A DNA stretch of 8,561 nucleotides from Nanohaloarchaea archaeon PL-Br10_U2g16 (GTDB lineage: Archaea; Nanohalarchaeota; Nanosalinia; Nanosalinales; Nanosalinaceae): contig LKMV01000029.1 in NCBI GenBank assembly GCA_001563995.1, positions 1 through 8,561 of the forward strand, given 5' to 3'. This document shows positions 5,284-8,561 of this stretch, in pieces (positions within the stretch are counted from its first letter, which is position 1; the number at the start of each line of letters is the position of its first letter). The notes under the pieces were generated by a model that made no database searches, was not told where the DNA came from, and was given only the letters and a program-made list of their open reading frames with translations. The translations under genes were made by a program, and so were the position numbers.

Positions 5284-6799
5284 GGGTGATCACCACATCG
5301 CCATCTTCCTCCATCTCGATTTTGGAACCTTCATTTTCAACCCTTGCTTCGCCATCTACTTCCAGCTCTCCAACATTTTCTACAGCATTACCCTCCATAT
5401 CTATGTTATTTCCTCCTGCAGTAGAGCCTTGATCTAAGACATTTTCAAGATCCTGTGTGGTTTCCTCCATCGCATCCTCTAGCTCATCATCTACATAGAA
5501 CTTGGTTGCTGCTTCATCATCTGCTTCAGGATCCTGAAGCCTCTCAATTCTATTTCCGGCCATATCTAAATCCGTATCAGCGGAATTAATATTGCTTACC
5601 TCGATATCATCCTGATCTATACCATTAATATTGCTCCAATTAAGGCTGTATACATCATTTTCATCAAGTTGTGTGCTAGAAACCGCATTAGAATCTATTT
5701 CTGAGGAACCGACAGAATCGGAAGATATCTGTGCCCTATCTACAATATCATCACCAACTATGTCCTGGGATATGTAAGCCTCTGCCCACGAATTTTCAGA
5801 ATCTCCTAGGCTGAACATATCATTAGTTCCAGGGATAACATCTCCTTCTATCTCCTGAGCACCATCCACATCAACCTCGCCAGGAAAACTTAAACTACCT
5901 CCAAATATGAGATCCCCATCCTGATTGACCGTTAATCCGGCATCTCCTTGATCTCCGGTACTTCCTCCTCCAACCGTTAACGTTCCTTCTGATACATCGG
6001 CCGAACCAAACTCAAAGTTATCAGTATTGATTATCTGGCTATCTCCTATAACATCGTTAGTTATACTGCCTCCTGAGCCAAGTTCCTCAGCATCGCCCCA
6101 AGATACATTGAAAGTCACAGGATCATCTCCTGTATATGTATCGCCTTCTATACCTTCACCAGGGCTTAAACTGGCTATTTCAATATCATCAGCCTCTACA
6201 TCATCCTGAGATATGTTCAAGTCATCCCAACCCATATCCGTAGTAAGTATTTCGTAACTATTGGCACCGGCATCGTATGTTAAGAAGCGGTCGCCGTCAG
6301 TGTCGGATAAGTCAACGTTAAACTCTTCTTCGTCGCCATCCCACTGTAAATGCAGACCATCCCTCTCACTGAGATCTAAATCTTCAGCTTCTATATCTTC
6401 CTGATCAATATCTAGACTATCCCACCCGCTACCATGGATATTACCGGTCACATTCAAACTTCCTCTGGGAATATCGATATCACCTTCAGAGTCTATTTCT
6501 ATTATCGATAGATCTTCTTCACCATCCCTGTTATCAACAAAAGCCCATTCCGAGCCAAAGTTGGTATCCAGATATATGTTGTTGCTACCACCTCTAACCG
6601 TATCGGATTCTATCACCATCCCTTCAGACATATCAACCTCCCCTACATCTTCAGCAGCCTGACCTTCAAAATCTAAATCATCTCCTTCCGGAAAAATCTC
6701 CGCAAACCCATGACTCTGCACATTAGACTGAGTAGCACCTAAAGCCATCAACGAAACTACTAGGATGAATCCTATCAGGGCTTTCTCTAGACCTTCCAT
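5276..6799 (-). CDS. Secreted fibre protein carrying the head module (first gene of the fibre operon)
   Basis: This 507-residue acidic protein has no cysteine. The signal peptide is MEGLEKALIGFILVVSLMALG, and residues 23-113 form the head domain shared with the mini-fibre. The shaft follows: WDSLDIDQEDI (126-136), WDDLNISQDDV (191-201), the LSPGEG-to-LGDSENSW region (211-338) shared with the 810 protein, ISSDSVGSSEIDSNAVSSTQL (358-378) and WSNINGIDQDDI (388-399). Near the end, RIERLQDPEADDEAATKFYVD (417-437) and LENVLDQGSTAGGNNIDMEG (451-470) match the N-terminal module of the 810 protein. The protein ends DVVITLG and lacks the Cys-terminated tail of its two paralogues. The ATG lies 28 bases from a TATA box. 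Co-expression with the 810 gene and a joint surface structure are inferred. Confidence 0.87.
   Translation of the reverse strand: MEGLEKALIGFILVVSLMALGATQSNVQSHGFAEIFPEGDDLDFEGQAAEDVGEVDMSEGMVIESDTVRGGSNNIYLDTNFGSEWAFVDNRDGEEDLSIIEIDSEGDIDIPRGSLNVTGNIHGSGWDSLDIDQEDIEAEDLDLSERDGLHLQWDGDEEEFNVDLSDTDGDRFLTYDAGANSYEILTTDMGWDDLNISQDDVEADDIEIASLSPGEGIEGDTYTGDDPVTFNVSWGDAEELGSGGSITNDVIGDSQIINTDNFEFGSADVSEGTLTVGGGSTGDQGDAGLTVNQDGDLIFGGSLSFPGEVDVDGAQEIEGDVIPGTNDMFSLGDSENSWAEAYISQDIVGDDIVDRAQISSDSVGSSEIDSNAVSSTQLDENDVYSLNWSNINGIDQDDIEVSNINSADTDLDMAGNRIERLQDPEADDEAATKFYVDDELEDAMEETTQDLENVLDQGSTAGGNNIDMEGNAVENVGELEVDGEARVENEGSKIEMEEDGDVVITLG
5288..5294 (-). promoter_or_regulatory. Shine-Dalgarno site that decides the TTG start of the 810-residue fibre
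   Basis: On the minus strand this reads GGTGATC, complementary to the GAUCACC segment of the archaeal 16S rRNA 3' end. From the end of GGT to the TTG is 8 bases. It lies inside the last codons of the 507 gene, so translation of the second fibre gene can be re-initiated by ribosomes finishing the first. It supports a real non-ATG start, not a frameshifted continuation. Confidence 0.65.
6462..6745 (-). repeat. Dispersed direct repeat, copy B (fibre head module)
   Basis: This is the partner of 2413-2696: same length, no gaps. Blocks 6462-6523 (62 bp) and 6702-6745 (44 bp) are identical to the other copy, with a diverged middle. The pattern fits an old duplication partly homogenised by recombination. 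Confidence 0.9.
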
Positions 6800-6824
6800 T
6801 AAGTAAAATATCTCGGTTCCCGGA

Positions 6825-6830
6825 TTTAAA
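6825..6830 (-). promoter_or_regulatory. TATA box for the fibre operon
   Basis: TTTAAA is a palindrome and reads the same on both strands. On the minus strand its centre is about 28 bases before the ATG at 6799, which predicts a leaderless or near-leaderless mRNA for the 507 and 810 genes. Confidence 0.65.
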
Positions 6831-6838
6831 GATAACCC

Positions 6839-6845
6839 TTTTATT
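6839..6845 (+). promoter_or_regulatory. TATA box for the Cys-repeat protein gene
   Basis: TTTTATT is centred about 26 bases before the ATG at 6868. It lies only about 14 bases from the oppositely directed TATA box of the fibre operon, so the two promoters probably compete for, or share control of, transcription factor binding. Confidence 0.5.
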
Positions 6846-6867
6846 CAGCCTCCTACAATTCAAATGT

Positions 6868-7806
6868 ATGGATATTCGGAAAATCTTACTCGGATTCATG
6901 TTCACAATAATGGTTTTGGGACACGGTACGGCTCTAGACCTAGAAACCACCGAAGAAGGAGAGAGCTGTGAAGAAGATTATCAGCTGGAGCCATTGATCT
7001 CAGTTTACGATCCCGATGGAGGACACGCAGCTCAGCCGGATTACTATGATTACCATATATGCGTAGAGTCAGAGTACACAGAGACAAGAGATAGCTGTGA
7101 GACAGATCAAAACTTCCTTTTCTCACTGTATGAGGAGAATGACACCCACATAAACACATTTGAGGACGAGGATCTACTTCAGATGTGTGCCGAAGACCTT
7201 GAAACAGAGGTAGTCTCTGATACAAAATGTGAAAACGGCACTAAGGCAGCATCTATAACTTCAGAGACAGATGACACACATGTAGCCTATCCGTCTGTAG
7301 AGAATGATCCTTACAGTCACAGCATATGTTTCACAACCCGTGAGCCTGAAAACGTCACTGTAAGTATGGAAGGGTTCTCAACTGATTTCTATGCCGATGG
7401 AGAGGAGATAACCACCGGAGAAACCAGAACCAGAGATAACGTAGATTACCCTTACATCTCGACCGACCAGCCTTTAGGTATCGTCTCATACGGCAGTTTC
7501 CTTAAGCTTGAGAAAGGGAACGACCGTATATCCGTAACACAGGAAGACGGTAGCTTTCTCTTACCCAACACTCGAGGAGGGCATATCTCTATAGAAGATG
7601 AACAGACGGATGTTGCGGAGAGGCAATTCTTGGGCAATGTAGAGCCTAGCTTTGGATTTGTAAGTCCTTCAGAGCCTACCGTACGTGTAAAGTACAGCCC
7701 GGAACAGGAAGTAAGAGGGTTTAACGATACCTTGCCTAGAAACTTTGAGCTCGCGGTAAGGAACAGCCCGGAGTTTGATACAGGACTGGAGATTCAGCCC
7801 CGTTGA
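6868..7806 (+). CDS. Secreted protein with three Cys-paired repeats
   Basis: This 312-residue protein has an N-terminal signal peptide (MDIRKILLGFMFTIMVLG, likely cleaved after GTA at residue 22). Residues 34-158 form three related repeats of about 43-45 residues. Each has a first Cys (34, 77, 121), a central D/G-x-H motif (GGH, DTH, DTH) and a second Cys 30-33 residues later (65, 107, 154), set in HICVES, QMCAED and SICFTT. These are the only cysteines, so one disulfide per repeat is likely. Residues 160-312 are a predicted beta-rich domain without cysteines, ending in an unanchored tail. Similar Cys-x-H-x-Cys repeats are, from memory, common in secreted DPANN proteins, but no function is assigned. 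The leaderless start is set by the TATA box 26 bases upstream. Divergence from the fibre operon suggests a related surface role. Confidence 0.8.
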   Translation: MDIRKILLGFMFTIMVLGHGTALDLETTEEGESCEEDYQLEPLISVYDPDGGHAAQPDYYDYHICVESEYTETRDSCETDQNFLFSLYEENDTHINTFEDEDLLQMCAEDLETEVVSDTKCENGTKAASITSETDDTHVAYPSVENDPYSHSICFTTREPENVTVSMEGFSTDFYADGEEITTGETRTRDNVDYPYISTDQPLGIVSYGSFLKLEKGNDRISVTQEDGSFLLPNTRGGHISIEDEQTDVAERQFLGNVEPSFGFVSPSEPTVRVKYSPEQEVRGFNDTLPRNFELAVRNSPEFDTGLEIQPR

Positions 7807-7814
7807 TAAATAAA
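7805..7814 (+). promoter_or_regulatory. Probable TATA element for the 66-residue protein gene
   Basis: GATAAATAAA overlaps the stop codon of the upstream gene and is centred about 28 bases before the ATG at 7837, matching the spacing of the other leaderless promoters here. The match to consensus is weaker, and read-through from the upstream gene is possible. Confidence 0.4.
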
Positions 7815-7836
7815 GCTAGGCCTACTCAGTATATCC

Positions 7837-8037
7837 ATGACAGAACAGAACTTCTGGCTAATCGAACTTTACAGCGATGATACTGCCAACGTCTCAGTCA
7901 CCTCAAAAGAAGAAGTTGAAGCCTTGAAAGATATGGGAGAACTAGAAGATTGGCAGTACGAGTCCACAAACGAAGCTGACGAAGAAGATATGATCGAAAG
8001 AGCAGAAGAACACGGCTACGAACACGATCCGTGGTAA
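7837..8037 (+). CDS. Small, very acidic hypothetical protein
   Basis: This 66-residue protein has 22 Asp/Glu and only 3 Lys/Arg. There is no signal peptide or membrane segment, so it is probably cytoplasmic. The N-terminal part (FWLIELYSDDTANVSVTS) could form two beta strands, followed by a helix-forming Glu-rich region and the C-terminal HGYEHDPW. I do not recognise the family. It is probably real: the composition matches the other halophilic proteins, a TATA-like element sits at the right distance, and no other gene competes for the space. It ends just before the tRNA-Phe region on the opposite strand. Confidence 0.65.
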   Translation: MTEQNFWLIELYSDDTANVSVTSKEEVEALKDMGELEDWQYESTNEADEEDMIERAEEHGYEHDPW

Positions 8038-8049
8038 AAATATTCTAAG

Positions 8050-8071
8050 ATGGTCGAGCCCGGATTTGAAC
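8050..8071. repeat. Direct repeat of the tRNA-Phe 3' end, outer copy (possible relic attachment site)
   Basis: These 22 bp match 8110-8131 at 21 positions (one C/T change) with an offset of 60 bp. The second copy is the end of the tRNA gene from T-loop to discriminator plus one base. Such repeats of a tRNA 3' end are the usual trace of tRNA-targeted integration, but no integrase is visible, and a local partial duplication is equally possible. Confidence 0.75.
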
Positions 8072-8100
8072 GTCGAAAACAAGTTTTCTCAGGGTTCAAA
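8065..8100. repeat. Imperfect inverted repeat/hairpin between the tRNA 3'-end repeats
   Basis: TTTGAAC (8065-8071) pairs with GTTCAAA (8094-8100), and GAAAAC (8075-8080) pairs with GTTTTC (8083-8088), separated by a small internal loop and a tight loop. The outer arms resemble tRNA T-loop sequence in both orientations. It could fold in RNA from either strand and might mark transcript ends between the convergent small gene and the tRNA; that role is a guess. Confidence 0.6.
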
Positions 8101-8109
8101 CCAGGTCAA

Positions 8110-8131
8110 ATGGCCGAGCCCGGATTTGAAC
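8110..8131. repeat. Direct repeat of the tRNA-Phe 3' end, copy within the tRNA gene
   Basis: Partner of 8050-8071. It covers the tRNA discriminator, the 3' acceptor strand, and the 3' T-stem and T-loop region on the minus strand, plus one flanking base. Confidence 0.75.
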
Positions 8132-8184
8132 CGGGGACAACTTGATCTTCAGTCAAGCGCTCTCCCAGGCTGAGCTACTCGGCC
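8111..8184 (-). tRNA. tRNA-Phe (anticodon GAA)
   Basis: On the minus strand the sequence folds as a complete 74-base cloverleaf. The acceptor stem is GGCCGAG with CTCGGCC (7 of 7 pairs), the D stem GCTC/GAGC, the anticodon stem CTTGA/TCAAG with loop CTGAAGA, and the T stem CCCGG/CCGGG with loop TTCAAAT. U33, anticodon GAA and G37 (the base modified to wyosine derivatives in archaeal tRNA-Phe) are all in place. The discriminator is A and CCA is not encoded (TTT follows). There is no intron. It lies downstream of, and on the same strand as, the partial gene at the right edge. Confidence 0.95.
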
Positions 8185-8212
8185 AAGCCGATATAACGGT
8201 CTTTGCTTGAAA

Positions 8213-8222
8213 GCTTTTTAAC
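8213..8222 (-). promoter_or_regulatory. Candidate TATA element for tRNA-Phe
   Basis: On the minus strand this AT-rich element reads GTTAAAAAGC. It lies about 33 bases before the mature 5' end of the tRNA, which would allow a leader of several bases removed by RNase P. The match to consensus is modest, and the tRNA could instead be read through from the upstream gene. Confidence 0.3.
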
Positions 8223-8244
8223 TACATACCGAACCTTATGCTGT

Positions 8245-8561
8245 TTAGAGATATCTTTCTATCTCTTCCGGAACATCTATCCTCTCTGTGGAGATATCCC
8301 CTATATGTTGTCCGATAAGGAAAGGGGCTACCTCACCTTGCATCTGTTTATAAGCTTCTAAAAGCCGTGATATAACATCTCTAGGATCTGATTCAAAGCC
8401 CAAGATATCTATATCTTTTATAAGCAGACCTTCGACCTCTCTAGCTTTTTCCACCGCTTCATCTCCTAGGAGTACTATCTCTCTTTCAACTATCTCCTGT
8501 GCAAGCACCCAGTAAGCTACTTCTTCAGACAGCCCTTCTTCCACACTGTCTAAAATATCAA
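8245..8561 (-). CDS. Hypothetical helical protein, 5' end outside the window
   Basis: The reading frame ends with TAA at 8245-8247 and stays open to the window edge, giving about 104 residues. A GTG at 8544 could be a start, but the frame continues upstream of it as D-I-L-D-S in the same acidic, helical style and no TATA box or Shine-Dalgarno sequence is placed for it, so I treat the gene as 5' partial. The visible part is mostly alpha-helical (AYWVLAQEIVEREIVLLGDE, AVEKAREVEGLLI, RDVISRLLEAYKQMQGEVAP) and ends in PEEIERYL. No membrane segment or catalytic motif is visible. I do not recognise the family; a cytoplasmic protein or domain of archaeal origin is all that can be said. Confidence 0.65.
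   Translation of the reverse strand, partial: DILDSVEEGLSEEVAYWVLAQEIVEREIVLLGDEAVEKAREVEGLLIKDIDILGFESDPRDVISRLLEAYKQMQGEVAPFLIGQHIGDISTERIDVPEEIERYL

Noticed and set aside
5270..5300. The 507 and 810 genes as one gene broken by a frameshift
   Set aside because: The second gene has its own signal peptide directly after a TTG start and a strong Shine-Dalgarno match, so two separate exported proteins are more likely.
2259..6799. A provirus
   Set aside because: Tail-fibre modules are present but no capsid, portal, terminase, integrase or replication gene is seen, and all three proteins carry Sec signal peptides, which virion fibres do not need.
8045..8104. A second tRNA gene beside tRNA-Phe
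   Set aside because: Only the 3' acceptor and part of the T arm are tRNA-like; the 5' T stem does not pair, and there is no anticodon or D arm.
8205..8219. GCTTGAAAGC followed by five T as a plus-strand intrinsic terminator
   Set aside because: The stem has only four pairs, no plus-strand gene ends nearby other than one stopping at 8037, and the same bases serve better as a minus-strand TATA element.
8542..8544. GTG at 8544 as the true start of the right-edge gene
   Set aside because: The frame stays open upstream to the window edge with similar composition, and no promoter or ribosome binding site is positioned for it.

Overview
The window looks like a chromosomal segment from a small halophilic archaeon, most plausibly a nanohaloarchaeon (DPANN). 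Three things point there: every protein is strongly acidic, as expected for a salt-in proteome; several starts have an archaeal TATA box about 26-28 bases upstream of the first codon, as expected for leaderless mRNAs; and the pilins carry archaeal class III signal peptides while the tRNA lacks an encoded CCA. The lineage is inferred, not shown by a marker gene.

Left, plus strand (1-2258): a type IV pilus-like assembly block. The tail of a membrane protein, probably a first TadC/PilC-type protein, is followed after one base by a second T2SSF/TadC-type platform protein with an unusual extracellular domain near its N-terminus. A TATA box then drives two overlapping small pilin genes, each with one cysteine just after the membrane helix and one near the C-terminus.

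Centre, minus strand (2259-6799): three secreted paralogues built from modules typical of phage tail fibres (GLGNV-like, LTGGG-like, dAAT+YVD-like, VLxxGxxAGG-like, kLDVsGd-like). They are a 163-residue mini-fibre, an 810-residue fibre and a 507-residue fibre. The 507 and 810 genes overlap by 8 bases. The mini-fibre joins the head found on the 507 protein to the Cys-terminated tail found on the 810 protein, so the two long proteins look like complementary pieces of one fibre. No capsid, terminase, portal or integrase gene is present.

Right (6800-8561): a compact divergent promoter separates the fibre operon from a secreted protein with three Cys-paired repeats. After it come a 66-residue very acidic protein, a minus-strand tRNA-Phe(GAA) whose 3' end is repeated 60 bp away beside a hairpin (possible relic attachment site), and the 3' part of an unrecognised minus-strand gene.

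Working model (inference): the platform protein and pilins build a pilus, and the secreted fibre proteins and the Cys-repeat protein are surface adhesins. In an ectosymbiotic lineage they could mediate contact with a host archaeon. This combination of pilus genes and split tail-fibre-like adhesins is the most interesting content of the window.
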